A stretch of 64,000 nt of DNA from Caldicoprobacter oshimai DSM 21659 (GCA_000526435.1 JAGB01000001.1:744001-808000), one strand, 5' to 3'. Positions 16,578 to 27,331 are shown, counted from the first letter of the stretch. Numbers and translations are program-made. The notes: generated by a model not told the origin, from the sequence alone.

Positions 16578-17257
16578 TGGTAAACCTCCCTGTATTCTTC
16601 AAGCTTGCGTTTGAACTCATCAAGTTCTTTTTTGGAGTCCGGCGTCCCTTGAGATTCCAGCTGCTCTATGATGGCCGCTATCTTAGCCATCTTATGCTCT
16701 ATAAACTCCTTAAGCAGCGGGTCCTGCTTTTTGATGAGCATATATCCTATATCATAATACACATCCTTAGGGATGTGCTGCCTGCCATGCCGGGCCACGA
16801 TGACCTCATAGAACTTGTCCTTTTCACGCACCAGTGACTCATCCACTATAGTATATCCATTGTCGGCCAGCCATTTTCTCAGCAAACCCTGAGCCCTCAT
16901 TGGCTGCAGCACAAAAGTTTTAACGCTTGCCGTCACGTGTGGGGCATTCTTCAAAATATCCCTTATCAGCAGGCCCCCCATTCCAGCCACAATCACGGTA
17001 TCGGCTTCGCCTGGATATACGACAGACAAGCCATCTCCCACTCTTGGTTCGATTTTGCTTTCCAACCCATGAGCCTTTATCAATGCCTCTGCTTTTTTAA
17101 GCGAAGCAGCGCTTATGTCGGTAACAATGGCTCTCTCTGCGATACCGCTCTTGACCAGCCAAACAGGGAGCCTTCCGTGATCAGTCCCAACATCCACAAC
17201 GCACTTTGAACGTGGCACCATCTCGGCAACGCTGAGCAGTCTGCCTTTCAACCGCAT
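16544..17257 (-). CDS. trmK: tRNA (adenine-22-N1)-methyltransferase TrmK
   Basis: A 237-residue SAM-dependent Rossmann methyltransferase: CVVDVGTDHGRLPVWLVKSG is the SAM-binding motif I, followed by TDISAASLKKAE and VIVAGMGGLLI, with a C-terminal coiled coil. It methylates N1 of A22 in the D loop of tRNAs. The trmK-nif3 pair downstream of dnaG-rpoD is the standard Bacillota layout. Confidence 0.92.
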   Translation of the reverse strand: MRLKGRLLSVAEMVPRSKCVVDVGTDHGRLPVWLVKSGIAERAIVTDISAASLKKAEALIKAHGLESKIEPRVGDGLSVVYPGEADTVIVAGMGGLLIRDILKNAPHVTASVKTFVLQPMRAQGLLRKWLADNGYTIVDESLVREKDKFYEVIVARHGRQHIPKDVYYDIGYMLIKKQDPLLKEFIEHKMAKIAAIIEQLESQGTPDSKKELDEFKRKLEEYREVYQWVTRYDRSSR

Positions 17258-17271
17258 CCCATCACCTTAAA

Positions 17272-17299
17272 TAAAAAAACACCGTTTTTATCCGGCGTT
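17272..17299 (-). terminator. Terminator downstream of the tRNA gene
   Basis: AACGCCG and CGGTGTT arms (one G-T pair, 8-base loop) followed by a T run on the minus strand. It lies between the tRNA and trmK and would end the tRNA transcript before trmK. Confidence 0.6.
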
Positions 17300-17502
17300 G
17301 TTGTTACGACAAGACATCAATCATTATCCGCTTTCGCGTTTTTACGGTTATTCGGGCTTCATTCACCAACGCTACAGCCAAATACTGCTACCTCTCATAC
17401 CCACTATATTAGATGCTAACTTTATGCTCCCATTGTTTCCCACACTTGTCCTGGCTATAGCTGACACTAGACGTTATATAAGCATCATCGGCATAAATAA
17501 AA

Positions 17503-17578
17503 TGGTGGGCCTTCAGGGATTCGAACCCCGGACCAACCGGTTATGAGCCGGCTGCTCTGACCGCTGAGCTAAAGGCCC
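17503..17578 (-). tRNA. tRNA with CAT anticodon (Met or lysidine Ile2), CCA encoded
   Basis: A full cloverleaf: acceptor GGGCCTT/AAGGCCC, D arm GCTCAGCGGTCAGAGC, anticodon arm GCCGG-CTCATAA-CCGGT, T loop TTCGAAT, discriminator A and encoded CCA. The anticodon CAT is used by initiator Met, elongator Met and, after lysidine modification, Ile2. There is a normal acceptor first pair, so it is not an initiator. The GGGCC acceptor resembles Gram-positive Ile2, but I cannot settle this by eye. Confidence 0.93.
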
Positions 17579-17580
17579 AC

Positions 17581-17601
17581 AAAAAACCCCGCAGCTGCGG
17601 G
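17581..17601 (-). terminator. Terminator immediately upstream of the tRNA
   Basis: The perfect palindrome CCCGCAGCTGCGGG (17588-17601) is followed by TTTTTT on the minus strand, ending 3 bases before the tRNA 5' end. It would end transcription from the lipoprotein gene. Confidence 0.65.
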
Positions 17602-17711
17602 TAATATTATACCGCAATCCCACTATTCAGTCAATAGGTAAAAAATCTCAATTGTTGTTATTCTATGATAATATCATGCCCTCTTTCTGGCCAAAGGGGT
17701 TTGATGGAGTT

Positions 17712-18230
17712 TTATTTGGAAGAAGAGTTGATCAACTCAATAAGCTGGGTAGGTTCTACGAACATCCCTATCGGACCACCAAAATATTTCTCATTATCCC
17801 CGAAAAATATTTCAATTGGATCTGAAACTCTATCCAAGGGAATAAATAACCTGCAATATTCTCTGTTTATTTCTCTTCCCCAATCTTCATAATGGAATTT
17901 ATAAGTATCAGAATATATGAATTCCAATGCCAATACCTCTTTTGCCTGTTTTTCGTTATATTCATCCATGGCGGTTTTAGTCATACCTATACGCTGTACG
18001 TCTGCAAACATTTGATTCAATAACTGGATTATCTGATGGTAAAGCTGGTCCTCTTTGTCGATCTCCTCTTTATTCCCGTGATTGTAGACGATGATCTTAT
18101 CTGGCAATTTGTAATATTTACCAAATAGATCGGCACTTTCTTCTTCTTTTGATGAACATCCAGAGACTAGGCTAATCATCAATAGCAAAATTATGAGGCA
18201 TTCCACCCTTTGTCGGGCACACATATCCAA
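17712..18230 (-). CDS. Predicted lipoprotein, unknown function
   Basis: A 172-residue protein with a lipoprotein signal peptide: hydrophobic CLIILLLMISLVSGC with lipobox LVSGC (Cys about residue 25), then a Ser/Glu-rich linker. The mature part is charged with no motif I recognise; it contains YSDTYKFHYEDWGREINREY and a C-terminal EIFFGDNEKYFGGPIGMF segment. It should be anchored to the outer face of the membrane. Base composition is more AT-rich than neighbouring core genes. It lies near the YcdB/PepSY remnant on the same strand; a link is only suggested by position. Confidence 0.75.
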   Translation of the reverse strand: MDMCARQRVECLIILLLMISLVSGCSSKEEESADLFGKYYKLPDKIIVYNHGNKEEIDKEDQLYHQIIQLLNQMFADVQRIGMTKTAMDEYNEKQAKEVLALEFIYSDTYKFHYEDWGREINREYCRLFIPLDRVSDPIEIFFGDNEKYFGGPIGMFVEPTQLIELINSSSK

Positions 18231-18345
18231 ATCCCTCCTACATTTTTCCTATTCACTCACACAAAGATTATTACAGCTGTCACACAGCTTAACTTGAAAT
18301 CTTTCCCCATCCATTCCTTCACCAACATTTACTTATATTCTGGTT

Positions 18346-18828
18346 TTATTTATTCTGTCCCATAAAATAAACCTCGCCGGTTATAGCATCAATTTTGAAA
18401 TGAAAACTCTTATCATATAAATCGTTGTTTGATTCGCCCAACCTTGCTTTTATACCTTCTATTTTTACATCCCAAATCAGCTTTCCTTTCCAAACATCCA
18501 GGCACGCTTCAACTTGATGTTCCTCTTTCTTATCGTAATTGACAAGTACCTCTTTAGATTCCTGCAATAAGTTCTTGTATGCAACAGCAATAGCTTCTTC
18601 TTTCGTTAATTTAGGCTCTTGAGCGGCAACTTCAGGATATGACTCATCAATAATACATACGAATGTCACATCTCCCGTTGTAGAAATAGAAACAGATGTA
18701 CGTCCGCCGGTTCTACGTCCATTGCTATCTCTTTCAATTATTAAGACTGAAAAGGCTCTCTCAATTTCTCCCGGTAATTGTTCTATCTTAACTTCCGCAT
18801 TTTCTAAGGAGTGGTTTTTAGAAGTGTT
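18346..18828 (-). pseudogene. Remnant of a YcdB/PepSY-type protein, no start codon
   Basis: The frame is open from 18828 (after a TAA at 18829-18831) to 18346, about 160 codons, with protein-like sequence throughout (for example LPGEIERAFSVLIIERDSNGR, then LTKEEAIAVAYKNLL and a terminal FHFKIDAITGEVYFMG typical of PepSY/YcdB repeats). The only start-like codon is a GTG at 18669, in the middle, without a good ribosome binding site. The 5' end with a signal peptide is therefore missing. If the GTG is used, the product would be 107 residues. Confidence 0.55.
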
Positions 18829-19096
18829 TTATTTAATGTTGCTTGCTCATTATAGCCCTTATGGCTTCTACTCAGTATTGTCTATATAATAAAATGCACA
18901 TTTTCAAAGCTCTCCGATGGGTTTGATTGCTCAGATCTTTGCTGGTTCTTATATATATTATACTCTGGACATGAATGTGCCCAAGGGTACCACCCCCTCA
19001 TCTATCGTGACGTCCTCCCCTTAATAAATTGAAGGGGATTTACTGTTCTCTTGCGTTCCCCAATTTCTCTAATTTTACCCCTCACTTAAAATAAAG
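18829..19096. other. Non-coding stretch between the PepSY remnant and the rpoD terminator
   Basis: AT-rich sequence with no convincing ORF or RNA. I see no recoverable N-terminus for the PepSY remnant in any minus-strand frame here, so the missing part appears deleted. Confidence 0.4.
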
Positions 19097-19140
19097 AAGG
19101 ATTCAGCACCTCCTTTTATTTTAAGAGATGCCGAATCCTT
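19097..19140 (-). terminator. Terminator of the dnaG-rpoD operon
   Basis: AAGGATTCGGCA pairs with TGCTGAATCCTT (19129-19140 and 19097-19108) with a 20-base loop; the hairpin overlaps the rpoD stop codon and is followed by CTTTATTTT on the minus strand. Confidence 0.7.
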
Positions 19141-20224
19141 AGTCTAAGAAATCCTTGAGCTTCTTGCTTCTGCTGGGGTGCCTTAGCTTCCTCAAGGCCT
19201 TGGCTTCAATCTGGCGGATCCTCTCCCTCGTGACGTTGAACTCCCTTCCCACTTCTTCCAAAGTGCGCGCCCTGCCGTCATCCAGGCCAAACCGCAGCCT
19301 TAAGACCTTTTCTTCCCTCGGCGTTAAAGTATCAAGCACCTCCATGAGCTGCTCCTTGAGCAAGTTATAGGCCGCTGCCTCCGCAGGAGCCGGGGCATCC
19401 TCGTCGGGTATGAAGTCTCCCAGATGGCTATCTTCCTCTTCCCCTATCGGAGTTTCAAGCGAAATGGGCTCCTGAGCTATTTTCAGAATTTCCCTCACCT
19501 TTTCCTCTGAGATGTCCATCTCCCGGGCAATCTCTTCAGGCTGAGGTTCACGACCGTACTCCTGAAGCAGTTGGCGAGAAACCCTGATGAGCTTATTGAT
19601 GGTTTCTACCATGTGCACTGGAATTCTTATGGTCCTGGCCTGGTCGGCTATAGCCCTGGTTATGGCCTGTCGGATCCACCAGGTAGCGTAGGTGCTGAAC
19701 TTATAACCCTTCCTGTAGTCAAACTTCTCTACCGCCTTTATGAGGCCCAGGTTGCCTTCCTGTATAAGGTCCAGGAACAGCATACCCCGCCCCACATATC
19801 GCTTGGCAATGCTAACCACCAAGCGGAGATTGGCCTCTATGAGCCTTCTCTTTGCCTCTTCATCGCCCTGCTCCATCCTCTTGGCAAGCTCTATCTCCTC
19901 CTCTGCAGTAAGCAGAGGCACCTTTCCTATCTCTTTAAGGTACATCCTCACGGGGTCATCTATGCTAACGCCTTCAGGAAGGCTAAGGTCCAGGTCTTCT
20001 TCAGGATTTATGTCTTCAGGTACTGCATCTTCGTCAAGTACATCTATACCCAGGGATTCGAGAGTATCGTATATCTTTTCGATCTGCTCAGGGTCCAAGT
20101 CAACGTCTTCCAGCACATCCATGATCTCCTTATACGTCAAAACGCCCTTTTCCTTTCCCTTTTCAATCAGCTCTTTTATCTTTTTCAGCTTGTCATTTTT
20201 TTGCTTGTTTTCATCGTTTTTCAT
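19139..20224 (-). CDS. rpoD: Primary sigma factor RpoD (SigA)
   Basis: A 361-residue primary sigma factor. Region 1.1 is acidic; region 1.2 begins [12 protein letters not shown]; region 2 has [38 protein letters not shown] and the -10-binding [15 protein letters not shown]; region 3 [13 protein letters not shown]; region 4 [15 protein letters not shown] and [20 protein letters not shown]. It directs RNA polymerase to housekeeping promoters. Length matches Bacillus SigA, without the long non-conserved insert of E. coli. Its ATG overlaps the dnaG stop by 4 bases (ATGA), so translation is coupled. Confidence 0.97.
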   Translation of the reverse strand: MKNDENKQKNDKLKKIKELIEKGKEKGVLTYKEIMDVLEDVDLDPEQIEKIYDTLESLGIDVLDEDAVPEDINPEEDLDLSLPEGVSIDDPVRMYLKEIGKVPLLTAEEEIELAKRMEQGDEEAKRRLIEANLRLVVSIAKRYVGRGMLFLDLIQEGNLGLIKAVEKFDYRKGYKFSTYATWWIRQAITRAIADQARTIRIPVHMVETINKLIRVSRQLLQEYGREPQPEEIAREMDISEEKVREILKIAQEPISLETPIGEEEDSHLGDFIPDEDAPAPAEAAAYNLLKEQLMEVLDTLTPREEKVLRLRFGLDDGRARTLEEVGREFNVTRERIRQIEAKALRKLRHPSRSKKLKDFLD

Positions 20225-22053
20225 AATATCCCCTCCTTTCCGTGTCGATTTGCTCTGACCTTTTTGGTCAACACAGCCATCTCGCTCAGCAGAGCCTTAT
20301 AGGAATCGGTCCCCTGTTTTCCTTCCTGTTCCATCTTCCTGATTAACCTTACTATCTCCTGCCTGCGCTTTTCTAAATGGCGATGCATTATCTCTTCTAT
20401 ACAATCCGAAATAAACTTATCAATATTATCGTACTCCATCGGTTGTTCAAATATTTCAACCATTTGCTGTATTTTATCCTGATCCTGTACACAGCTTAGA
20501 ACCTGCGGAACGCTGACCTCCCTGCCTGACTCAAGGAGACTAACAACTATGCCATAAATTTGCCTGTTTATCGGCTCCTCAAAATGCTCTTCCTCAACCT
20601 TCCCTACTATTTTTTTGGCCAACCACTCGCTGCTGGCCATCAAGTTGACCAGATACCTCTCTGCCTTGATATGACCAGGCATGGACTCCCTGCCAGCAGC
20701 CATCTTGTCGACATACCTATTATTACCAACCAAATGCCTTTTTACACCTTCCTTTTGCGCCGAACCCTCCAGCTGGGCAATTTGCTGGTACAAAAGCCTG
20801 GAAGAAAAACCTGTCTGAGCCTCCAGGCGCTGTATATGGACATCCCTTTCAAGCAGGTTGGGCACCTGTATCAATATTCTAGCAGCTTCTGTGGCGTATC
20901 TTGCCCGTCCCTCGGGAGTATCCAGGTCATACTGGCTGCGCAACCTGTCCAGCTTGTAATCCACCAGAGACACAGCCTTGTCCATCAGCTTCTTAAAGAA
21001 TTCGGCGCCGTATTTCCTCAAGACCTCATCAGGGTCCATGCCTTCGGGAAACAGAATCACCTTCACCCTTAGCCCTGCATCCTGGAGTATGTCAAGCCCC
21101 CTCAGAGTAGCCTTCTGTCCAGCGGCATCGCCATCATAAGCTATATACACCTGCTGGGTATACCGCCTTATAAGCTTTGCCTGCTGCTGCGTTAGCGACG
21201 TTCCCAGCGATGCCACCGCATTTTTGAAGCCAAACTGGTGGAGGGTTACCACATCCATATACCCCTCTGCTATGATCATGTGGTCCAGCGAAGAACCTGC
21301 CCTGATAAGGTTTAAACCAAACAGAGTGCTGCTCTTGTGAAAGACAGGGCTCTCGGGCGAATTTAAATATTTGGGAAGCGAATCATCAAGCACCCTCCCA
21401 CCAAAACCCACCACCAGCCCCCTGGGCTTGATGATGGGGAAAATGACCCGGTTGCGAAAACGGTCGTAGGTCCTTCCCTTGCCGGACACCACTATACCTG
21501 ACTGGATGAGAAGTTCCTCCTCAAATCCCAGGCCTAGCAAATGCTGCTTTGCGTTTTCCCAGCCCTCTGGCGCATAGCCTATACCGAATTTTCTGATGGT
21601 ATTTAAGTCCACACCCCGGGATTTCAGGTAGGAAAGCGCTTGTCCTCCCTCAGGCGAAAACAGCATTCTGTGATAATATCTGGCAACCTCACGATTTATC
21701 TGATATATCCTCTCCCTCCTGCTTTTGGACCTTATAAACTCTTCCGCTTCTGTGGTCTGGGGTAATGCCATACCTGCTCTCTCTGCCAGAAACTTAACCG
21801 CTTCCACAAAGTCCAACTTTTCCATGGCCATTACAAACGTAAAGACATTGCCCCCTGCACCACATCCAAAGCAGTGGTAAAGCTGCTTTTCGGGATTGAC
21901 GTGGAATGAGGGAGTTTTTTCAGCATGAAAAGGGCACAGCCCAAAAAAACCCTTCCCCTGGGGTTTTAAAAGCACATATTCGGAAATCACATCTACTATA
22001 TCGTTTCTCTCCCTCACCTCATCAATCCACTCATCCGGGAGGAACGTTCCCAT
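20221..22053 (-). CDS. dnaG: DNA primase DnaG
   Basis: A 610-residue primase. The N-terminal CHC2 zinc finger has CPFH and CFGCG (about residues 40-64); the Toprim catalytic domain has [11 protein letters not shown] and [13 protein letters not shown]; the C-terminal helicase-binding part is less conserved. It synthesises RNA primers for replication. The ATG at 22053 follows a weak AAAGAA site. It forms an operon with rpoD. Confidence 0.97.
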   Translation of the reverse strand: MGTFLPDEWIDEVRERNDIVDVISEYVLLKPQGKGFFGLCPFHAEKTPSFHVNPEKQLYHCFGCGAGGNVFTFVMAMEKLDFVEAVKFLAERAGMALPQTTEAEEFIRSKSRRERIYQINREVARYYHRMLFSPEGGQALSYLKSRGVDLNTIRKFGIGYAPEGWENAKQHLLGLGFEEELLIQSGIVVSGKGRTYDRFRNRVIFPIIKPRGLVVGFGGRVLDDSLPKYLNSPESPVFHKSSTLFGLNLIRAGSSLDHMIIAEGYMDVVTLHQFGFKNAVASLGTSLTQQQAKLIRRYTQQVYIAYDGDAAGQKATLRGLDILQDAGLRVKVILFPEGMDPDEVLRKYGAEFFKKLMDKAVSLVDYKLDRLRSQYDLDTPEGRARYATEAARILIQVPNLLERDVHIQRLEAQTGFSSRLLYQQIAQLEGSAQKEGVKRHLVGNNRYVDKMAAGRESMPGHIKAERYLVNLMASSEWLAKKIVGKVEEEHFEEPINRQIYGIVVSLLESGREVSVPQVLSCVQDQDKIQQMVEIFEQPMEYDNIDKFISDCIEEIMHRHLEKRRQEIVRLIRKMEQEGKQGTDSYKALLSEMAVLTKKVRANRHGKEGIL

Positions 22054-22278
22054 TCTTTCTTCACCTAACCCAAAATATATTCGACATAGCTCTTGATTTT
22101 CCTCTTTAAATTTTATAAAATTTTTTAAGGAGTTTTAAACCGTTCAAATAAAGTACATATATTCGACATTTAAACCAAAATTCCTTCTTTACTTTTTATT
22201 TTTTTGCCTTCAACCTGCAAAGGCATAGGCTCTATCTTTAGTATTCTCAGCTTTTGCCATGAATTTTATACGCCATCT

Positions 22279-23274
22279 TTAACATCCCGAGGGGATAAAC
22301 AGGTTGTAAAACATCTTGAGGGCATAGCGATCAGTCATGCCGGCTATATAGTCGCACACCACCTGCTCCACGCCATATACCTCTAGATGTGAACGATACT
22401 CGGAGGGAAGAGCATCGGGGTGCTTCATAAAATAGTCATACAGGTTTTCAAGTACGTACCTGGCTTTCTCCTCCTGTTTTTTGGCCACAAAACCCATGTA
22501 TACCTTTTCAAACATGAAAGACCTCAGCTTTTCTGTGGCCTGGCTTACCTCTTCGCTCATGCTTATTGACGGCCTGTCCATGCTGTTTTCAATTACATCC
22601 AGTATCATGGTGTTGATTCTCTCGCCATGGGTCCTGCCCAACACTTCAATGCAATCCTTCGGCAGGTCATCCATCGTGATGATGCCGGCCCTCAGCGCAT
22701 CATCTATATCGTGGTTTATATATGCAATGCGGTCGCTTATCCTTACAACCTGCCCTTCAAGAGTGGCCGGCGGCTTGCTCGACATGGTGTGGTTTACAAT
22801 TCCATCCCTTACCTCCCATGTGAGGTTGAGCCCCTCCTGCCCCTCCAGTACATCCACTACCCTGAGGCTGTGCAGGTTGTGCTTAAAGCCGGTGCTGGTC
22901 ACGCTGTCCAGGAACCTTTCGCCTATATGGCCGAAGGGAGTATGCCCCAGGTCGTGCCCCAGCGCTATGGCCTCGGTAAGGTCTTCATTGAGCCTCAAAG
23001 CCCTAGAAATGGTCCGTGCAATCTGGGCCACTTCCAGGGTATGGGTAAGCCGCGTCCTGTAATGATCGCCTTCGGGCGCTATAAATACCTGGGTTTTGTG
23101 CTTCAACCGGCGGAAGGATTTACAGTGCAGTATCCTGTCGCGGTCTCGCTGAAACTCGGTACGTATCTGGCACTTCTCCAGTGGATACCGCCTTCCCCTG
23201 GTTCGACTGCTGAGACAAGCGTACGGTGAAAGAACCTTTTCTTCCAGCTCTTCAATCCGCTGCCTGATGATCAT
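22279..23274 (-). CDS. dgt: dGTPase-like HD phosphohydrolase (Dgt family)
   Basis: A 331-residue deoxyguanosinetriphosphate triphosphohydrolase-like protein. The HD residues are in [33 protein letters not shown] and [16 protein letters not shown]. The family cleaves dNTPs to nucleoside and triphosphate and limits dNTP pools. The gene lies directly upstream of dnaG on the same strand, as in many Clostridia, 225 bp away. Confidence 0.92.
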   Translation of the reverse strand: MIIRQRIEELEEKVLSPYACLSSRTRGRRYPLEKCQIRTEFQRDRDRILHCKSFRRLKHKTQVFIAPEGDHYRTRLTHTLEVAQIARTISRALRLNEDLTEAIALGHDLGHTPFGHIGERFLDSVTSTGFKHNLHSLRVVDVLEGQEGLNLTWEVRDGIVNHTMSSKPPATLEGQVVRISDRIAYINHDIDDALRAGIITMDDLPKDCIEVLGRTHGERINTMILDVIENSMDRPSISMSEEVSQATEKLRSFMFEKVYMGFVAKKQEEKARYVLENLYDYFMKHPDALPSEYRSHLEVYGVEQVVCDYIAGMTDRYALKMFYNLFIPSGC

Positions 23275-23465
23275 AAAGCCTCGACATCCTTCTCAAAAAA
23301 TCAAAATTTTTATATCTCCTATATTATATATACCACATTTATACCCAATATCCTCCTTAAATTAACAATCAGAAGAAATTATTCGGTAGCCAGCATCCGT
23401 TAAAAGTAAACTTCGTTTTAGAATGCGGTGTTCCCTTATACGACGTTTTTCACCGAAATTCAACA

Positions 23466-23497
23466 AAAAAGCATGGGGATAAACCCCATGCTTTTTT
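23466..23497 (-). terminator. Terminator of ppdK
   Basis: GCATGGGG and CCCCATGC arms (23471-23491) flanked by A and T runs; it follows the ppdK stop by about 20 bases. Confidence 0.85.
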
Positions 23498-23516
23498 GCT
23501 CTTTAATTTTCAGCCT

Positions 23517-26141
23517 TTACTTCTTCTCCTTCAGTTTTGCCTGTGCGGCGGCCAGTCGAGCAATGGGTACTCTGTAGGGCGAGCAGGAGACGTAGTCTAA
23601 CCCTATGCGATGGCAGAACTCAACCGAGCTCGGGTCTCCGCCATGCTCACCGCATATACCCATCTTTATATCCGGCCTTGCAGATCTGCCCAGCTCAGCC
23701 GCCATCTTCATGAGCTTGCCCACGCCTACCTGGTCCAGCCTGGCAAACGGATCGCTCTCGAAGATGTTCTTGTTATAATACTCTTCCAGGAACTTGCCGG
23801 CATCGTCTCTCGAGAAGCCAAAGGTCATCTGCGTCAGGTCGTTGGTACCAAAGGAGAAAAACTCGGCTTCTTTTGCAATCTCGTCTGCAGTTAAAGCTGC
23901 TCTGGGTACCTCGATCATGGTTCCGACCTTATACTCAATCTTTACTCCTTTTTCCTTCATGACCTGCTCAGCCGTCCTGACCACTACATCCTTTACGTAT
24001 TTGAACTCCTTGGCCTCGCCTACCAGAGGTATCATGATCTCTGGCAATATGGTATTGCCTTTCTCCTGCATGACTTCGATGGCAGCCTCCATAATGGCCC
24101 TGGTCTGCATCTCAGCTATTTCAGGGTATGTTACAGCCAGACGGCACCCACGATGGCCCAGCATCGGGTTGAACTCCTGCAGCTTCACCACGGTAGCCTT
24201 TAGCTCTTCAAAGGTGATGCCCATCTGCTCTGCCAGGGCACGGATATCTTCGTCGTCATGGGGCAGGAATTCATGCAGTGGCGGATCCAGCAACCTGATG
24301 GTTACCGGCTTGCCCTCCATTATCTCGTACAGGGCTTTGAAATCGCCCTTCTGCATGGGTAGCAGTTTTGCAAGGGCCTTTCTTCTCTCTTCCTCTGTCC
24401 TAGCAACGATCATCTCCCTCATAGCGGGAATCCTGTCTTCGGCGAAGAACATGTGCTCAGTACGGCACAGCCCAATTCCTTCGGCCCCCAGCTTCAATGC
24501 CTGAGCAGCATCTCTCGGAGTATCGGCATTAGCCCTTACTTTAAGGGTTCTCACCTGATCAGCCCATTCCATAAGGGTAGCAAAATCTCCCGTCAGAGAA
24601 GGCTCTTGAGTTGGCAGCGCCTCCCCATACACATAACCGGTATTTCCATCCAAAGAGATGTAATCACCCTCTTTGAACACCCTGTCACCAACGGTGAAAT
24701 ACTTGCCTTCTTCGTTGATCCTGATCTGTTCACATCCTGCTACGCAGCAGGTACCAATTCCGCGAGCCACTACAGCTGCATGGGAAGTCATTCCGCCGCG
24801 CGCTGTCAATATACCCTGGGCGGCATACATGCCCTCAATGTCTTCCGGCGAGGTCTCAGCCCTTACAAGTATGACCTTCTTGCCTTGTTTAGCTGCCTCC
24901 ACAGCCTCCTCAGCGGTAAAGTATACCTGCCCTGTGGCGGCACCGGGCGAAGCGGGAAGCCCTTTTGCAATGGGTTTGGCTTTCTTTAGAGCCTCTGGGT
25001 CAAATGTGGGATGCAGCAGCGCGTCCAGCTGTTTGGGATCAATCCTAAGAATAGCCTCTTCCTTGGTGATGAGCCCTTCTGCCACCATGTCTACCGCTAT
25101 CTTCAGGGCAGCCGCAGCCGTCCTCTTACCGCTGCGCGTCTGGAGCATGTACAGCTTGCCGCGCTCAATGGTGAACTCCATATCTTGCATGTCTCTGTAG
25201 TGTTTCTCCAGCTTTTCGGCGATTTCGACGAATTGATTGTAGATCTCGGGCATGGTCTCTCTCAGCTTATCGAGCGGCTCAGGTGTCCTGATACCGGCTA
25301 CAACGTCTTCTCCCTGGGCATTCATCAAGAACTCGCCGTATATCTTCTTTTCACCGGTTGCCGGGTTCCTGGTGAAAGCAACCCCGGTTCCAGAGTCGTT
25401 ACCCATGTTACCGAATACCATTGCTTGCACGTTCACAGCGGTACCCCAGTCGGATGGTATATCGTTCATGCGCCTGTAAACGATGGCCCTGGGGTTGTTC
25501 CAAGAACGGAATACCGCCTTCACGGCCTCCAGAAGCTGAACCTTTGGATCCTGCGGAAACTCCTCACCCATCTCCTGCTTGTACAGCTCTTTGAAGCGCT
25601 TGACGATCTCTTTGAGGTCCTCTGCTGTAAGCTCTACGTCGTGCTTGACTCCTTTTTTCTCCTTCACTTCGTCAAGTATCTTTTCAAACTTGTTCTTGTC
25701 TATGCCCATTACCACATCGGAAAACATCTGAATGAATCGCCTGTAGCTGTCATATGCAAACCTCTCGTTGTTGGTCTGCTTGGCCAACCCTTCCACGGCC
25801 ACATCATTAAGCCCTAGGTTCAAAATGGTATCCATCATTCCAGGCATAGATACGCGGGCACCTGAACGAACCGAAACAAGGAAGGGGTTGTTTATGTCGC
25901 CAAATTTCTTGCCTACTATTTTCTCCACTTTTGCCATGGCCTCATATATCTGTTCCTCGATCTCAGGGGCTATCACTTGCCCGTCCTGATAATACCGGGT
26001 ACAGGCTTCGGTGGTAACAGTGAATCCCGGCGGAACAGGCAAACCTAGGTTTGTCATTTCGGCAAGGTTGGCACCCTTACCACCCAAGAGATCCCTCATA
26101 TTGGCATTGCCTTCGCTGAAAAGATACACGTATTTCTTCAT
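23517..26141 (-). CDS. ppdK: Pyruvate, phosphate dikinase
   Basis: An 874-residue enzyme interconverting pyruvate + ATP + Pi and PEP + AMP + PPi. The N-terminal ATP-grasp domain reads GGKGANLAEMTNLGLPVPPGF; the central phosphohistidine domain has GGMTSHAAVVARG; the C-terminal PEP-utiliser barrel has LGLCRTEHMFF-like and GICGEHGGDP motifs. The start is placed at the internal ATG 26141, which has AGGAGG 7 bases upstream and matches the family N-terminus; the frame is open 43 codons further but without family similarity. PPDK often serves glycolysis in anaerobes, saving ATP-equivalents through PPi. Confidence 0.96.
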   Translation of the reverse strand: MKKYVYLFSEGNANMRDLLGGKGANLAEMTNLGLPVPPGFTVTTEACTRYYQDGQVIAPEIEEQIYEAMAKVEKIVGKKFGDINNPFLVSVRSGARVSMPGMMDTILNLGLNDVAVEGLAKQTNNERFAYDSYRRFIQMFSDVVMGIDKNKFEKILDEVKEKKGVKHDVELTAEDLKEIVKRFKELYKQEMGEEFPQDPKVQLLEAVKAVFRSWNNPRAIVYRRMNDIPSDWGTAVNVQAMVFGNMGNDSGTGVAFTRNPATGEKKIYGEFLMNAQGEDVVAGIRTPEPLDKLRETMPEIYNQFVEIAEKLEKHYRDMQDMEFTIERGKLYMLQTRSGKRTAAAALKIAVDMVAEGLITKEEAILRIDPKQLDALLHPTFDPEALKKAKPIAKGLPASPGAATGQVYFTAEEAVEAAKQGKKVILVRAETSPEDIEGMYAAQGILTARGGMTSHAAVVARGIGTCCVAGCEQIRINEEGKYFTVGDRVFKEGDYISLDGNTGYVYGEALPTQEPSLTGDFATLMEWADQVRTLKVRANADTPRDAAQALKLGAEGIGLCRTEHMFFAEDRIPAMREMIVARTEEERRKALAKLLPMQKGDFKALYEIMEGKPVTIRLLDPPLHEFLPHDDEDIRALAEQMGITFEELKATVVKLQEFNPMLGHRGCRLAVTYPEIAEMQTRAIMEAAIEVMQEKGNTILPEIMIPLVGEAKEFKYVKDVVVRTAEQVMKEKGVKIEYKVGTMIEVPRAALTADEIAKEAEFFSFGTNDLTQMTFGFSRDDAGKFLEEYYNKNIFESDPFARLDQVGVGKLMKMAAELGRSARPDIKMGICGEHGGDPSSVEFCHRIGLDYVSCSPYRVPIARLAAAQAKLKEKK

Positions 26142-26410
26142 CTGTTTTCCTCCTGTTCTATGTATGAAATTTATTGTTGTCGATTCTTCAATCTTTGCAT
26201 AACAATCTCTTATAATAACCTTTGCTGGTGAACAAAGCCAGAGTAAAGCATCAGTCGTTTCCTTATACATCTCTTGATTTGTTAGGTTTATAGATTTAAC
26301 ACATCTGTTTGCATTTTATCCTGCATTATCTTAACCAATTTCCCCGTTTTAGTCAATATCCTTTTTAATTTTTTGGCCGCAATATACCACCACAAGAACA
26401 TACAGAGTGC
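26142..26410. other. Intergenic region upstream of ppdK
   Basis: About 270 bases without a gene; the minus strand holds the ppdK leader with its ribosome binding site. No clear riboswitch or tRNA is visible. Confidence 0.4.
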
Positions 26411-27166
26411 TCATCCGCCGCATTTTAGCTGGTTTATAAACTGCCTGGCCTTTATGGTCTTCTCCAGCCTGTGGCTCAAATAATACGACAAAATGCTGTC
26501 CAGTTCGTCCCTTACCAGCTGCGAAAACTTCAATCCTCCCAGGCGCCTTATGTCCACATCCAGTATATACCTCATGGTTTGAAGGGTGCTCCTATGGATA
26601 GTGTATCCATCTTTTATGTCGTTATTGCATTGAGGACATATAATTCCACCCTGAGAAGCGCTAAAAAATAAAGGGTTGCTTTCCGGCTTGTCCCCGCATA
26701 CCACGCACCTATCGAGCACCGGGCGATAGCCAAGCACATCAATCAGTTTAAGCTCGAATATATGGGTTATATCCTCAGGGCTGACCTCCCCATATGCCAG
26801 ATAGGATAGGGTATGCAACAATATATAAAAGAGGCGGAAATTGCCTTCCTCGTAATTCACCGCCTCTTCGGTCAGGTTCAGAATATATGTGCCATACGCA
26901 AGCCTCTCTACGTCGTTGCGAATATTGTAAAAGGAATTCTTAACCTCGGCCTGGGTAGCGATATAGATTTCCTTTGACTTTATAAATACGTAATCAGCGT
27001 AGCAGAAGATCTGGCTGGCTGCCAGGAGCCGGCTGCTGGGCTTACGGCAACCCCTTGACAGCACCTGCATCTTACCCCTATCTGGAGAAAAAACTGTGAG
27101 CATCCTATCGGCTTCTTTAAAATTTGTATATCTCAAAACCACGCCTTCGGTACGTACAATATTCAT
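26411..27166 (-). CDS. recO: DNA repair protein RecO
   Basis: A 251-residue recombination mediator: N-terminal OB fold (EGVVLRYTNFKEADRMLTVFSPDRGKM), helical middle and a zinc finger with CVVCG and CPQC (about 150-180). RecO anneals single strands and loads RecA with RecR. It lies just 6 bp after yqzL, in the era-yqzL-recO order of Bacillota. Confidence 0.95.
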   Translation of the reverse strand: MNIVRTEGVVLRYTNFKEADRMLTVFSPDRGKMQVLSRGCRKPSSRLLAASQIFCYADYVFIKSKEIYIATQAEVKNSFYNIRNDVERLAYGTYILNLTEEAVNYEEGNFRLFYILLHTLSYLAYGEVSPEDITHIFELKLIDVLGYRPVLDRCVVCGDKPESNPLFFSASQGGIICPQCNNDIKDGYTIHRSTLQTMRYILDVDIRRLGGLKFSQLVRDELDSILSYYLSHRLEKTIKARQFINQLKCGG

Positions 27167-27172
27167 GATTCC

Positions 27173-27331
27173 CTATTCCTTTCCAACCTGGTAGACTTTT
27201 TTCTCCTCTCCTGAACTGCTCACCGATGGGTCAAGATAGCTTTCCCCCTCAACCCGCTGCACGGCTTTATAAAGCAGATAACTGCCAACCGAGCCGGTCT
27301 TTTCAAACAGACGCCATAATAAATCTACCAT
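27173..27331 (-). CDS. yqzL: YqzL-like small protein
   Basis: A 52-residue protein beginning MVDLLWRLFEKTGSVGSYLLYK, matching the YqzL pattern (WK-F-TG---YLL-KE) and its conserved position between era and recO. ATG 27331 has GGGGG about 8 bases upstream; the frame is open further but a longer start has no support. Function unknown. Confidence 0.75.
   Translation of the reverse strand: MVDLLWRLFEKTGSVGSYLLYKAVQRVEGESYLDPSVSSSGEEKKVYQVGKE

Noticed and set aside
25011-25817. A 268-codon ORF opposite ppdK
   Set aside because: Antisense shadow of a highly biased gene; the composition is not protein-like and there is no start signal.
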